This document shows positions 42,625 to 55,042 of a DNA stretch of 64,000 nucleotides, piece after piece (position 1 is the first letter of the stretch; each line of letters opens with the position of its first letter). This DNA comes from Equus caballus. Its lineage: Eukaryota > Chordata > Mammalia > Perissodactyla > Equidae. Location of the stretch: positions 20,708,001 through 20,772,000 of the forward strand of contig NC_091693.1 of the NCBI RefSeq assembly GCF_041296265.1, read 5' to 3'. The position numbers and the translations under genes are program-made. The notes under the pieces were generated by a model. That model worked only from the letters and a program-made list of their open reading frames with translations. It did no database searches and was not told where the DNA came from.

Positions 42625-44400
42625 ACCCCTGAGGACAGAGGCTTTTTCTTCAGCCCTTGCCCCATCCCTGCACCTGCCCTCCCTGCATATTCTTCACAGA
42701 TGCCTCCACCGATTCCTGCAGAAGTCTCTGATTTTTGTTTGCAAATCACTGCCCTCTCTCTAGCTTTTGCAACTGCCGCCTCTTTTCTCCAGAACGTTCC
42801 TGTCTCACCTTACCCCATTTTCTGTAGGACCTGTGGCACAGAGAGGAAGGGGGAAGGCAACAAGTTCCCTGTGATTGGGCGTTGAGATAGGAACCGTGGA
42901 TGTGGGTCCAGACAGGTGGGCACTTGGAACCAGTCATCCCAGCTTGCCGACCTGTCGTGGACATCAAATCGATGTGGCCACTCACATACGACACACAGTT
43001 TTGACCTCAGAGTCTGGACATCTCAGTCAAACTCAAGGACACGACTGTGGCCAAACAAGGTCATACATGCACAACCAGACTGCCAAACGTAGATACTGGT
43101 ATAGCCGGCACTTTCAGCTAAATTCAGTCCCATGTACATGGGTTGCAGCTTCAAGCATCACAACACAGACGTTCGTGTGTGTGTATATGAATATAGACAA
43201 TTAAGACACAGGTGTGCACGCACACACTCAGTCACGGACACATTTGGACATCAAAGCTTAGCCCTTAACAGCCTTTCTGAACTGGACCTCTCTCTCACGG
43301 ATGCTTGTCTAGTAGGCAGTGTGCAAGATGGTCTCTCCATCAGAGCAGGTTTGTTTATTGTCCAGGATAATAAAAATAACTTGTTTCTCCAGAACAGATT
43401 TGTTTACTGTCCTGGATAATAAAGATAATGTCTTTGCAACAGATTCATTGTCCGCTGTTCAGGATAGTAAATAGACTACGTCCCTCCAGAGCGGTTCTGC
43501 TTTTGATCCAGGATGATAAAGATAATGTCTCCTTCCAGGGCCAAGGTTGGACAGGTTTGCTGGCAGCTCCCTTATGAGACTGATGATTCCTGAGCTCGAA
43601 TTCCACGTGGCTTATGCATAAACTACTGTGTGCACAGCACCCACCAGCGCCTCTCTGATCATCCTACAGGACTTGGGGGGCAAGGGGAATTGATGTGAAC
43701 ATGAAGGTCGTGTTTCCTGCTATGCTGTGAGTAATACGTCCTTTGTCTCTGACCCAGGAGTATGGTGTGTTCCGCCAGTGTCTATAAATCATGACGGGCT
43801 AACTTAATTGTTTGCAGGTAGGAAAATCTCAGACCCACCCCTGTTCTTGTCATACACACGGGCACTGAGGCTGCACCTGACCAGCTGGAGTTGGAGGTGG
43901 GTGGGGGCCCCAGCTGGGTGCAGTGGGGAGATAGAGGACAGGGAGAGGGGAGGACACAGAGAGAGCCTGAGGGGATGGTGGGGTGGGGGGAGGTTTGGAG
44001 AGAATCTCAATGATGAGGGTTGAGCGAGGGGGTTGATGAAAGTCCGCCCCACCCTCTCCAGGGTGGGGGCATCAAATCACAACAAATTGATTAGCATTTG
44101 GTGATTGATCATGGTGTCTGGAGTCCCCTTCCCTCAGAGTAACCGTGATCTTATCGCCGCTATTCTCTGAGTGACAACCACTTCCAGTGTGAAATGAAGG
44201 AGTAGTGCCCACCTCACAGGGCTGTTGTGAGGCTCAAGTGAGCATCTGTAAGCTCTGAGCACCGTGCTTGCCACACACTAAGCACTCAGCAGTGCTGGCA
44301 CGCCCTCACAGGGGACTGCCCTGGGCCAGGCACGTGCAAGTGCCTTACACACATGCCTGCACTGAATTCTCTACAACAACCCCGTGAAGGAGGGTGTCTG
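42625..44400. other. KLK15-type intron 1 DNA (unit 3)
   Basis: Matches 14.95-17.2 kb in order: 42.98-43.15 kb parallels 15.3-15.5 kb, 43.86-44.1 kb parallels 16.7-16.98 kb, and a MIR at 44.13-44.3 kb parallels 17.01-17.2 kb. Homology fades near 44.4 kb. Confidence 0.65.
43310..43545 (+). repeat. About 50 bp tandem repeat, unit 3
   Basis: Four to five copies of a unit like CAGGTTTGTTTATTGTCCAG then GATAATAAA(G/A)ATAA, matching 28.66-28.8 kb (same strand) and 47.16-47.36 kb (inverted). Confidence 0.85.
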
Positions 44401-44640
44401 GTAGAGGATAGATCTTGCTTAAAGGGAGATGTTGCCTTTTCCCTGGACTCCTGAGAGGTGATCTGCACGTCTTTGGGACATTCTTCCTGCAAAGAGTGCC
44501 TTTGTTTATCTGCAAGACTTGAGCCCTATCGGATAATCTAACAATGTCATTTATAGTGGGGGTCAGAACAGCAGGATTTCTGAGGACTGGGGTGGGGCAC
44601 TGACGTTGGCAACCCCAAATCAGGATGGATTTGTGGTTTG

Positions 44641-44820
44641 TCAGAATCCTTGGTTGGGACTGTCCTTCCTTATCCTGTGTGGTCTCTGTTGCATCCAGCC
44701 AGTGAACAGGCATAGGCTGGTGTGGATGTTGGGCCAGTTGGCAATGCCATAGATGATTTCTCCAGTGGATTCAAGACCATGCATGAACACCACGAATGCC
44801 GTAGGCTTGTAGGAGTTGCC
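44641..44820 (-). pseudogene. Lone KLK exon-5 relic, minus strand
   Basis: An open frame on the minus strand starts GNSYKPTAFVVFMHGLESTG and continues NIHTSLCLFTGWMQQRPHR to a stop at 44641. The distance from GNS to the Trp is 42 residues, exactly as in KLK exon 5, and the Ser is kept, but SGGP and most Cys are lost and the acceptor AG reads TG. The tail is longer than in normal KLKs, like the relic at 33.1 kb, which also has W-QQ. Nearest to KLK4-type by the TSLC-F-W pattern. No companion exons seen. Confidence 0.6.
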
Positions 44821-44974
44821 CAGAGAAAGAGACTGAGAGTCATGGAGATAAAGAGAGGAAGAAAAAAAGGCAGGACAGCCCCACACCTCAAAAACCACCT
44901 TGCAAAGAATGACTTCCTACAACCTATGTCCACTCCAGAGCCCTGAGTCTCCAGTGTGCTCCACCGTGACCTGG

Positions 44975-46670
44975 AAAATGGCAGAGTAGGACACTTCCGG
45001 GGTTAGTCCCTCCACCAAAATGACCATTAAACTAGAAAAGATGATCAGAACCAACGATTTCAGAACTCTAAAATCTGATCAGACAGTTACAGCTGCTAGG
45101 GACTTCTTGATGAAGGTAGTGGTTGCTGGAATTCAGTGAGAGAGTACTGCATGTGGACCAGCTCCCATCCTTATTCCTCAGCCACAGTTGTAGGGACAGC
45201 AGTCGTGCTCCTGCAGTGGCTGGCGAGTGCCTGGGCAAAAGGTGAGGGCCTTGTCCTGCAAAATTGGGGTTATGAATTGTGATCTGTTTGGTGATTCCTT
45301 TTGTTCTCAGCTCCTTAAGCATTGGGGGCTTCCCTGGTGGCGGCTATACAAGACTCAAAGAGACACACCCCCTTTTAAAAATGGGGTATAATTGTGTACA
45401 ATCCTTTTCGTACGCTGCCGACTGCAGTTTGCTAGTATTTTGTTGAGAGTTTTGCATCTATATGCGTGAGAGATATCTTAAGGATTCAAGGAAACCTCTG
45501 TTATGTCACAGGCTGACTTGGAGATAATGGAACCAAAACTTCAGTGAGTACATTCAACAAGGAATACAGGGTTTTCAACATGATTTGGAAAAGTCCAATA
45601 AATTGGAACAGACAGAAAGGACTACAGCCCTCAAGAAGCAAAACTCAACCATTTCTAAGGACGGGGGGTGGGAATCTGATTTCCAGCTTTGTCCAGCACA
45701 TCATAATACTAACATGTCCAATTCTTGACAAAAATCTACAAAGCATACAAAGAAACAGAAAAATATGGGCCATTCACAGGGAAAATATAATTTTATGAAA
45801 CCAGCTTTGAGGAAGCCCAGACATTGGGATTACCACCCAAAGACGTGAACTCAACTGTCTTAAATATGCCCATTTAGCTAAAAGAAACCATAAGCAAAGC
45901 ACTAAGGAGAACAATGTATGAAGAAATAGGGAATGCCAATAAAGAGATACAAATGATAAAAAAGGAGTGAAATAGAAATTCTGAAGATGAAAGTACGCTA
46001 AGTGTAATGAAAAGTTCACTAAAAGGTTTCCATGGAAGATCTGAATAGGCAAACAAAGAATGTCTGAACTCGAAGATGTGGAAGTGAAATTATTCAGTCT
46101 ATGGAGCAGAAAGAATAAAGAAGGGAGAAAAATGAACAGAGCCTGAGGCATCTGTGGGACACCAGCCAGTGTACCAACACATCATGGGAGCCCAGAAGGA
46201 GGAGAAAGACAGAAAGGAACAGAAAAAATGTTTGAAGAAATAATGGCCAAACTTTGCAAATTGGTGAAGGACATGAATTTGTACATCGAAGAAGCTCAGT
46301 GAATTCTAAGCAAGATCAACTCAAACAGATTCACACCAGGACACATTTTAGTCAAATTGTTGAAAGCCCAAGACAAAGAGAGAATCCTGTAAGTAGAAAG
46401 ACAAGCCACTCATCACATCCGAGAGATCCTCAATAAGATTAGTTGTCTATTTCTCATCAGAAACCATGAAGGCCAGACGACAGTGGAATGATGTATTTAG
46501 AGCCTTTAAAGCAAAAGTCAATCAAGAATTCTATACACGGCAAAAGTATTCTTCGAAAGTGAAGGTGAAATTAAAACACTCCCAGGTAAACAAAAGATGT
46601 GGGAGTTTATTACTAGGAGAGCTACTCTACAAGAAGTGCTAAAGGGGGTCGTTTAGGCTGAAATGAAAGT
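44975..46670 (+). mobile_element. LINE-1 fragment, 5' part
   Basis: Text such as 'GCAGAGTAGGACACTTCC', 'AAATAATGGCCAAACTTTGC' and 'ACATGAATTTGTACATCG' marks the 5' region of an old L1 on the plus strand. It lies in the spacer between the two inverted arms. The frames are broken. Confidence 0.8.
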
Positions 46671-46689
46671 ATCTTACTTTGACCAAGCT

Positions 46690-47115
46690 AATATGGCTGG
46701 GAGTGACATTGTGTAGTTTCCAAGAATAGCCCTTAGGGGGCCATGTGGCTTCCATTTTCCTCCTTTTGGAGCCCTGAGCTGCCATGTAAAAGAAGGTCAA
46801 CTGATTGTAACCTATCATTAACTCAATTAAAAAAAAAAAACAAAGAAGTTTAACTGTCTGCAGGGAAGACCATGTGATGAGACCGAGGATGAAAGGGTCT
46901 GAGCAGAAAGAAGCCCCAGCTTTCCAAATATCCCGGCTGAAGGGCTAAGATGTGTGAGTGAGGCCATTGAGGACCCTCCAGCCTAATTCAACTTCCCGAG
47001 CAAAATCAGTCAACACTCATGCAGAGATGAACCATCCCGGTGGAACCCTGCCCAGCCAACCCACAGGGGTGATCGGAGCAGCCAAGTTGGATTCTGTGGT
47101 TTGTGCCACAGCTGA
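46690..47115 (+). mobile_element. LTR-like fossil, probably MaLR group
   Basis: A block with 'CCATGTGGCTTCC', 'GATGTGTGAGTGAGGCCATT' and 'GCCCAGCCAACCCACAG' resembles old ERVL-MaLR LTRs. Partial; no internal region. Family assignment is tentative. Confidence 0.5.
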
Positions 47116-47159
47116 GCATTTGAGCTTAGGAATCAATCTTGTAAGGGGGCTGCCAGCAA

Positions 47160-47360
47160 GGTCTCCTAACCTTTGTCCCCCGATGGAGATAATATCTTAT
47201 TATCCTGGGCCACAAACAAAACTGCTGTGGAGGGACATATTATATTTATTGTCCTGGACAGTAAACAGATCTTTTGTGGGGAGATATTATCTTTATTATC
47301 TTGGACAGTAAACAAGCTTTCTCTGGGGGCGATACCACCATGCAAGGCTGCTTGACAGAC
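47160..47360 (-). repeat. About 50 bp tandem repeat, unit 4 (inverted)
   Basis: Reads on the minus strand as TTTACTGTCCAAGATAATAA and so on, the inverted match of the arrays at 28.7 and 43.4 kb. It marks the inner edge of the inverted arm. Confidence 0.85.
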
Positions 47361-47399
47361 AAACAACCTTGATAGACAGTCCAGAGTGAAAATGTATTC

Positions 47400-48207
47400 A
47401 TCCTTTGCTCTGAAGACACGTGACAGACCCACGGAGACTTTTCTCCCAAAGTCATTTGGCTTCCAGCCTTCACCTCTCCCCGCAAGACAATCTCACTCTT
47501 TCTCCCTCATACCCCTCACCCACCACATCTGTGTCCCCTGCTCACTGCTGTCCTAGGTGCAGTTTCCAACAACAGGGGGCAGAATGTGGTCATTTGATCT
47601 CTATGTGCAATTCCTGCCCTAATGTTGCTGTATGTGTGTGTAAATGTGGCTTTGACCTTGAGAGGATACCCCCATATTTCCCAGAACAGAAGCTCATAGT
47701 CCTTTGACCTTGAAAATCTCTTTGGTTCTTGTGCATAGTCCAGTCCTATGTGTGTGTGTGGGTGGTAGATGTGCAAGGCTCTACTTGTCTACTACCTGCC
47801 TGCACGTGTGAACCGTGTCCCCATAGGTGAAACCCAATGAGTGACTTTGAACACCAAGTGTCTGATGTGAGGGCTCATCTAGAGATGGATGGATATGTCC
47901 CGTCCTGGCTGCCTGTGTCTCTCGCTATGTGTGTTTCACCTTCACGGCCAGCCCTGTGTCCAGGGTCCACATCTGAATGCTCGGCTTCTGGGTTTGTGCC
48001 TGCAACTTTGAATCACCACTAAGCGGCTTGTGGATGAATCAAGTTTTGACCTTAACTATCTTATCATGTATGTCTGACTTTGGCCGTATTTCTGCCCACA
48101 ACATAAAAATCCAAATACATGTCTCATAAAATATCATGTATTCTTGATTAAAGTAACTAAACTTGTTAAGCAGTTACTATGTTCCAGGCATTATAACACA
48201 CGCGCAC

Positions 48208-48238
<31 letters not shown>

Positions 48239-49165
48239 TCCATTTAACCCTTACAACAACTCCCATTTAACAGATAAGGAAACAGAAGCACCCTGAAGAC
48301 AAATTCTGGATTATAACCACCATATTATAGACTCATGTTTGTGAACATGTCTTTAGGGGCCTGAGTGCATAATGATGCCTCTCCCTTGTGTTATTAAGGA
48401 CCCCACCTTATACGCCTGGACCCTGTGTACAAGTGTGTGCATCTGCGACATTGGTTGTCCAGACATCCACTGGAGACTGTGAATTTATGTCTGCGCTTTT
48501 ATGTCCAAAGCTCCATGCATATGTGTGTGTGTGTGTGTGCATGCACCCACCTTAACCATCCATATTTACATATACATGTGAAGTCTGTGCTATGACTGTT
48601 GAAGTAGCAACCCGTGCACATGTCAAGTGAGTTTCAGCTTAAAGGGCTGTCCATGTCAGTACCTAAGTTTGGAAGGCTGGTTGCTCATGTATGCACGTCC
48701 ATGAACCAGTATGGCCACATTCATGTCCTTGTATGACACTGAGTTTGGCTGAGATGTCCAGACTCTGGGACCCAGTCTGTGTGTCATAAATACTAGCGGC
48801 CACATCTGTTTATTATCTGTGACAGACGGGTGGCCTTGAATGACCGGTACCAAGTGACCACATGTCTGAACCTGTATCCAGTGTCCTTGCCTCCCTCCCA
48901 AATCACAGAAAACTCCTTACCCTCTTCTTTGCCACCCTCTCTCTTTAGGGACCTATAGCAAAGGAGCTGGGGAGACAAAAGGAGTACAGTTCTGCAGAAA
49001 AGATAAGTTTTCAAAGAAAGAGGGCAACGTTGAAAAAACTCATCAGGGACTCCTAGAGAAATTGAAGGAAAGGCATAGGTGAAGAATATGTAGGCAGAGC
49101 GGGGCGTAGCAAGGAGACAGAGGGTGAGGAAAAGGACCCTGTTCTCTGGGTTCCTGTACTCTTCT
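47400..49165. other. Inverted KLK15-type intron 1 DNA (unit 4)
   Basis: 47.55-47.95 kb is the inverted match of 16.2-16.6 kb, and 48.65-48.9 kb the inverted match of 15.3-15.45 kb (GTATGACAC...GTCCAGACTCTGG). A MIR-like piece with a CA run lies at 48.1-48.3 kb. No KLK15 exon 1 recognised. Confidence 0.65.
48199..48238 (+). repeat. (CA)n microsatellite
   Basis: ACACGCGCACACACACAC... imperfect CA run. Confidence 0.9.
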
Positions 49166-49170
49166 CCCAG

Positions 49171-50900
49171 TGGCACAAGACAGACAGATCTGGGGAGGTG
49201 AGGAGTGTGTGCCGCGCTCTCAGCCTCGCCACGGCCCTCTTGAATGTGTCAGTTTCAGTTGCGGTCCCTCCCTCCCTTCCCCACACTGGGTGCTGTCTGA
49301 AGCCCACTGCCAAACCTGGTGTGACGGCAGGGCTCAGAGTCCCGAAGGAATGTGGCTGCGAGTGGGAACTCCTGGGTTCTGGACTGGGGGACGTGGAGGT
49401 TTGGGAGCCCAGACTCCGGGATCTTGGGGGAGGTAGAGGGTGAGAGTCTGGACTCCTGCATTTGAGTGGGTCCTGGGAGAGGGTCCCAGACTGCTGTATC
49501 CTGAGGAGGCAAGCGCTGCAGCCTGGGGCTAGAACAGCGTGTGTGTGAGCGCGCGTCTGTGTGTGTGTTTGCGCGCGCGTGTTGGAACGCTTCTGTATCT
49601 GAGAGGTAGGAGCAGGGACTATCGGTTCCAGGCTGATAAGAGGTAGTAACTGGACGTCCAGGTTCCCCGACAGCGTGGGGACTCAAGGTTGCCCACTATG
49701 GTCTTTCCAACTACTATGCACGCTCCGCGGGGATCCACGCACCTGCTCAGCTCCCCGCGGATTCAGACAGGCCAGCACAAACTGCGCAAGCGCAATGGCT
49801 CCATACACCTGCGCACCCTGTAGCGCATGCTCTGATGTCTGCGCTGTTAGCCTCATCCTGCCCCGCCATGACGTCATGTCGTCGCGACTAGCCACGCCCA
49901 CAGCCTCACGACACGTGCGCGCCTTGGCGCTGCCCCTGTCTGCGCCCTTGTGGGCGTGGCGTGCGTGCCGTCTGACGTAGGCACGTGCCAGGTGAGGCGC
50001 CCGGAAGTGCTGCACTGGGCGCGGGGGTAGCGGGGTGCTGGAGACCGACGAAACGACCGCCGGGGCTTCGGGACGGAGGGGACAGTGGCCTGAACGTGTG
50101 GTCTGCTGTAGGTCCTCCGCGCTGCCCAGTGAGTCTCCTCCACGTGTTGCGTTTTTGCCAAGGCCAGCGTGATCGCGGCCACAGCTTGTAACGAGGAGCC
50201 CCCGGGCGCCTGATGGACACCGGGGTGTGTGCAGGCGTGGAGGGCGGGGCAGCGACTGCCGTGCGGTCAGAGCCGAGAGGGGGTTCCCAGGGATGAGAGA
50301 GGGATGTGGCGGGGTCAGGAGCGGGATGGGCTTGGGTTTGGATTTCGTTGGTCCAGGGAAAACGCCGGAGATAGGGTTAGGTGATGGAGTAGGAAGAGCA
50401 GTCAGAATCGGGGGTGGAGTTGTGGTTGTGGTTGGAACTGGGAACAGGGCTGAGTAGAGTTGGATTGGCCTGGCCTGGATGATGTGGGGGCTGTTGTGGG
50501 AGGGCATGGTCCGGGGTTTGGTTTGATTTGGGATGGGAAGTACATGGGAGTTGAATCGGGAATGGTAGTAGTCTTGGAGATTAGGATCGGCTTGTGTGGG
50601 GATGGGAGGATGGGTTTGGGTTTGTGTTGCTTTTGAATGGGGAGGCTGTGGGGTTGTCTTGGGTTAGGTTAAGTTGGGTGGGTTCACTTGCCTTGGCTTG
50701 GAGTTGTGTGGCATTATGGTTGGTTGGGTTGAGTTTAGTGGGTTGAATTGTTCTAGATGCTGGTTGATGTTGGGGAAGGGGATTAGGATGGGAATGAGGA
50801 ACTGGATGCAGGGATTCTTGACGAATCCTGAGGCACACTTGTCCCCACAGGGTGACGCTGGAGAACCTGGTCTGTGTGTGTATGTGGGGGAGAGGGGGTT
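49171..50900 (+). pseudogene. KLK15 pseudogene B, inverted, exons 2-5
   Basis: Plus strand, the best preserved dead KLK15. Exon 2 (49171-49319): EECVPRSQP... and, in another frame, HWVLSEAHCQTW, against EECAPHSQP...[12 protein letters not shown]. Exon 3 (about 49745-50000): nucleotide match to ACAATCTGCGCAAGCGCGAT and following text, still CpG-rich, with stops and deletions. Exon 4 (about 50130-50265): begins CCCAG|TGAGTCTCC, keeps GATGGACACC and GCAGGCGTGGAGGGCGG. Exon 5 (from 50851): opens GGTGACGCTGG, so the catalytic Ser reads Ala, and is soon disrupted. The (CAACC)n tract of intron 4 appears inverted at 50.3-50.8 kb. It lies directly upstream of the KLK2-type pseudogene on the same strand. 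Confidence 0.85.
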
Positions 50901-51265
50901 CAGACCACTGACTGAATAGATTCCTTTGCCTCATTCCTTATGGGCTTAACTTGTGAGTGTCTGTGACCACTGTGTCTCGCTCACTGGGAGCTTCTCCTGT
51001 TCCTCAGCCGGGAGACGGGGAAGATCTGATCAACGGCTTGACATGGCGGGTGCTGGACCCACGTGAGCTGCTCTGGTTTTACTGAAAAAACTGAGATACC
51101 CAACTTATTGGAAACCTAGTATCTTATGCATTCAGGCTATTTCATTCCTTCCATAGCCTTGGGGGTGGAGGTGAGGCATGTCCACATCCTGGAATCATGG
51201 GCAGGGCCTTGGCCAACATCCGGGTGCTGGTAGGGCAGGGGTGGGACCCTGGGGGTGTGAGACCG

Positions 51266-51271
51266 TTTAAA
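51266..51271 (+). promoter_or_regulatory. Relict TATA-like box TTTAAA of KLK2-type pseudogene
   Basis: TTTAAAGG about 53 bp before the former ATG, within a promoter block (GGCTCCCCAG, CCGAGCTCACTGCCTG) clearly shared with KLK1 and KLK1E2. Confidence 0.65.
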
Positions 51272-52699
51272 GGCTCCCCAGGGAGGCTCCCCAGCTCCGA
51301 GCTCACTGCCTGCTCACCACGTGGTTCCTGGCCCTGTGCCTGGCTGTGTCCCTGGGATGGACTAATGAGTATCAGGAGATGCAGGAGTGGAGCGGCCCTG
51401 AGTCTCATGCTGGTCTCACCTCCCCGTAAGTCCTTCCCCTCTCAGCTGGCACCCCAGCCTCATGCCACGCAGCCCACCATCCACCCTAGACCAGTGTACC
51501 AGGCTCTTTTCTATCTCTCCCATCCCCAGCCCAAAACATTCTGCCGCTCTCCACGCTGTCACATTCCTCACTCCCACACTGGGTCCCTGCTTCCTCCCAG
51601 TTACTCCCAGAACATTCTCCTTTACCAGACAGGCAGAGCCTGGGCCATCTCTGTGTTTCTCTTTGGGGTTCTCCAGTTCTTCCAAGGACGCGCCTCCTCC
51701 CTGGACCCTGGGACCCTGATCATCCCCTCCTGCCTCCTAGTTCTCTGGGGCCCAGTGCTCTGGCTCCTGAGCCCCCAAGTCCTTCCATGCCTCGGTGACG
51801 TTTCCCATCCAGCAGTCAGTTCTCAACCCTGTCCCTTAAACATTGAGTCCTCCTCATGACCCTAAAACCCCACCCCAGGCATAGATGATTTCTCAGCCTG
51901 AGACTCCTTAAAACGCCCCAAATCCTTCTCCTTCCAGCCAATGGCGCTCTCCCTTGGGGTCATTAACACTGGTTTCTAGAACCCCTTCCCCCTCTCTGAA
52001 CCCACACCTCCCCCACAGCTGCCTGTCCCCCAGACCAGGGCCCCAAATCACCGACCCCCACCCTCGATGCCTGCCCCAGTGCTGTCCTATCATCTCCTAT
52101 CCTGATCCCTGGGGTCAGCTCTGCTGTCAGCATCAAGTCTCCCCACCCAGGACCAGCCGCCCACCCCCCAATCCCAGGGACGGCTCCAGAATTCCGGGTC
52201 CTTCCCAACACCCCTTGCCCATGTCCCCAGACCCCCAGCCTGGTCCTCTGCCCCAGTGTTCCCCCAACCCCACAGCACAGCTCCCTCTCCTAGCCCAGTC
52301 CCCTGGCTCCATAGGCAACACCCACCCGCCTGACCCAGCATCCCCTCTATAGATGTCGTGGGCCTCGTCCAGTCCCGGGTCATAGGAGACTGGGAGTGTG
52401 AGAAGCGTCCGAGACCCTGGCAGGTGGCTGTGTACCGTCACACTGACTTCCAGTGCGGGGGTGTCCTGGTGCATCCCCAGTGGGTGCTCACAGCCGCCCA
52501 CTGCAAGAGCGAGTGAGTAGGATCAGGGGGTCTGGCGGGGGGAGCGTCTGTGCTCCCACAGGAATGGTCAGCCAGGGCCGTTCTCCTGGGATAACCTCAG
52601 GGGAGGCTGGGGGCTGAGGGAGAGAAGGATGGCACTGGTCCAGGGCCCATGGAGAGAGGCAGGGCTGGGACTGGACGACCCCAGGGAAGCCCTGCCATG

Positions 52700-53560
52700 G
52701 CTGCCTGGTCTCTCTGTGTCTCCCCGTGCAACTGTCTCTCTGTCTTCCTGTGTCTCCCTCTGTCCTGTCTCTGTGTCTCTCAGTAACTGACTTTGTTGTG
52801 TGTCTCTCTGTGTGACTTTGATCTGTCTCTGTCTCCCCCTCTCTTCTGTCTCTCCCTGTCTCCGTCCATCTCTGGGTCTCTCAGCTGCCATCCCTGTCAC
52901 TGTGCGTCTCACCCTCCATCTCTCTGCCTCACTCCCCCTCTCCCATCACTGCTGAGCACGCTCACCCCCAGGATGGGACTGGGGGGGACCCCCAGAGAAA
53001 AGGAAGGGATCATGCCCAGCAGGTGGGATATGGGGGTGCTTCTCACGCTGCCCAGCCCCTCCCTCCAGGGCGTCGTTCATCCAGGGGGACACAGGGAAGG
53101 GCTGGTTTCAGCTGGCACTGGGTGGGGGCAATGGAGGAAGGTGGAAGGAGAAGGAGAAAGGGAGAAGGTGCTGGGGAGGGAGGGGACGCTGGCCTTGGGG
53201 GGGCCAGGCCACCCAGCTGCTGGGGAACCAGCCCCACAGCCCCAGCTGCCGCTGAGCCGCCTCAGGCCTCCCCTCCTCCCCTGCCCCACCTCCTGCCCCC
53301 CCCACTCTGACTCCCCCTCCCTGGCCTCCTCTTCTCTGTTTCTCACTTGTTCTTTTTTATTCTTTTTCTGTCTGTATTTTTAACATTGTCACATCCCTTT
53401 ATTTTCTCACTCACTGTCTGTTTTTTCTGTGACTCTGTATCTTTCTGGCTCGCTCTCTCTGTCTCTCTGTGTCTCTGTTTCTCTTTCTTGCTTTGGACCC
53501 TCCCCCAGGCTCCCCGGCCCCATCTCCCTTCCCCCATCCCCCCCTCATTCCCTCCGTCCC
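52700..53560 (+). repeat. Pyrimidine-rich intron 2 tract
   Basis: CTCTGTCTCTGTGTCTC-type runs, the inverted counterpart of the purine-rich intron 2 tracts of KLK1 and KLK1E2. Confidence 0.8.
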
Positions 53561-53889
53561 CCTCTCTCCCCGGCGATGACCAGGTCTGGCTGGGGTGCTG
53601 TGACTCGTTTGAGGATAAAGACACAGTCCAGTTCCTCCAGGTCAGTGACAGCTTCCCACACCCTGACTTCAAGCTGAGCCTCCTGAAGCAGAACATCTTC
53701 ATCCCAGGAGACGACTGCAGCCAGGACCTCATGCTGCTCCGCCTGGTGCAGCCCACTCGGCTCACAGCCGCCGTGCAGGTCCTGGCCCTGCCCGCCCAGG
53801 AACCCGCACTGTGGAGCCTCTGCTGTGCCTCTCGCTGAAGCGGGACTGGATCAGATAAGTGTATGTTGGGGGCCAGACCTGCAGCCTGG

Positions 53890-54145
53890 AGCCCAGACTC
53901 CTGGGTCTGAGGGAGGAGGGGCTGGGGCCTGGACCACTGGGTCTGAGGGAGGAGGGGTTGGGGGCCTGGAGTCCTGGGTCTGAGGGAGGAGGGGCTGGGG
54001 CCTGGACTCCTGGGTCTGAGGGAGGAGGGGCTGGGGGTTGCACTCCTGGGTCTGAGGGAGGAGGGGCTGGGCCTGGACTCCTGGGTCTGAGGGAGGAGGG
54101 GCTGGGCCTGGACTCCCGGGTCTGAGGGAGGAGGGCTGGGGACAC
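53890..54145 (+). repeat. Intron 3 minisatellite of KLK2-type pseudogene
   Basis: Seven copies of a roughly 36 bp unit (CTGGGTCTGAGGGAGGAGGG...), more regular than in KLK1 intron 3. Confidence 0.9.
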
Positions 54146-54998
54146 ATGGGTCGGCCACAGCACTTTATCTCCCTGGTTCATAGTGATGTACCCAGATGAA
54201 CTTCCGTGTATGGACCTCACACTCCTGTCTAATGATGTGTGTGCCAAAAGCTCCCTCGAGATGGTGACAGAGTTCCTGTCGTGTGCTGGGCCCTTGGAGG
54301 TTGGCAAGGAAACCTGCGTGGTGAGCAGCCTCTCTCCTTGTGTGTCAGGAGGTGAGGGAGCTGTGGGGGCGGGAGGAGAGAGAGCAGAGCCAGGGAGGTG
54401 GCTGGTGTGATGAGAGGGGTGACCTCGTGTGGAAGGTGAGGCTGGGCAGACACCTGCGGCAGGTGAGGGTGAGCCGCGTGCTGTCTGGGGGAAGAGCAGA
54501 GGGAACAGCAGAGGCCCCGAGGGATGTGGGCCTGGTGTGTGTGAGGACCAGTGAGGCCAGTGTGGGTGGAGCCCAGCGAGCAGGGGAGAGGGCGGGAGGT
54601 GACAGCTCAGGGAAGAAAGGGCCGGTCCTGCGGGGCCTCCTTGGGGCCAGGGGAGGACTTTGCTCTTCCTCTGAGGGACCCAGGAGGGGTGGGTGGTGCT
54701 GAGCAGGAGCAGGACAGGGTCTGGGTTGGGTGTTCACAGGCCTCTCTGGCGTCCTTGTGGGGTGAGTGTGCAGGGGTGAGGAGAGGCAGCGGGCCTGGTA
54801 GGGTGTGAAGATGAGGCTGAGCAGGGTGGTGGCAGAGACGAGGGGAGATGGGGTCCACTCTGGATACCTCGAAAGGGAGCCCACAGAACTCGCTGACCGA
54901 GTGTCAGTGGGAGTGAGAGGCGGCGAGGACTAAGGATGATCCTGAGCTTTGGCCTGAGTGTCAGCTGAGCAGCCCCAAGGAGATGTTCACACCCCCCA

Positions 54999-55038
<40 letters not shown>
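54999..55038 (+). repeat. (CA)n microsatellite in intron 4
   Basis: About 20 CA units. The equivalent place in KLK1E2 intron 4 (34998-35015) has a shorter GT run, and unit 2 has one near 26.41 kb. Confidence 0.95.

Positions 55039-55042
<4 letters not shown>

Noticed and set aside
47166-47485. Small minus-strand frames over the 50 bp repeats (also 28687-28899)
   Set aside because: Repeated peptide words (TVQDNKDN) come directly from the tandem repeat; no start context or splice support.
53343-54158. 271-codon open frame on the minus strand
   Set aside because: Antisense to KLK2-type pseudogene exon 3 and its intron 3 minisatellite; the repeated PSSLRP text comes from the repeat.
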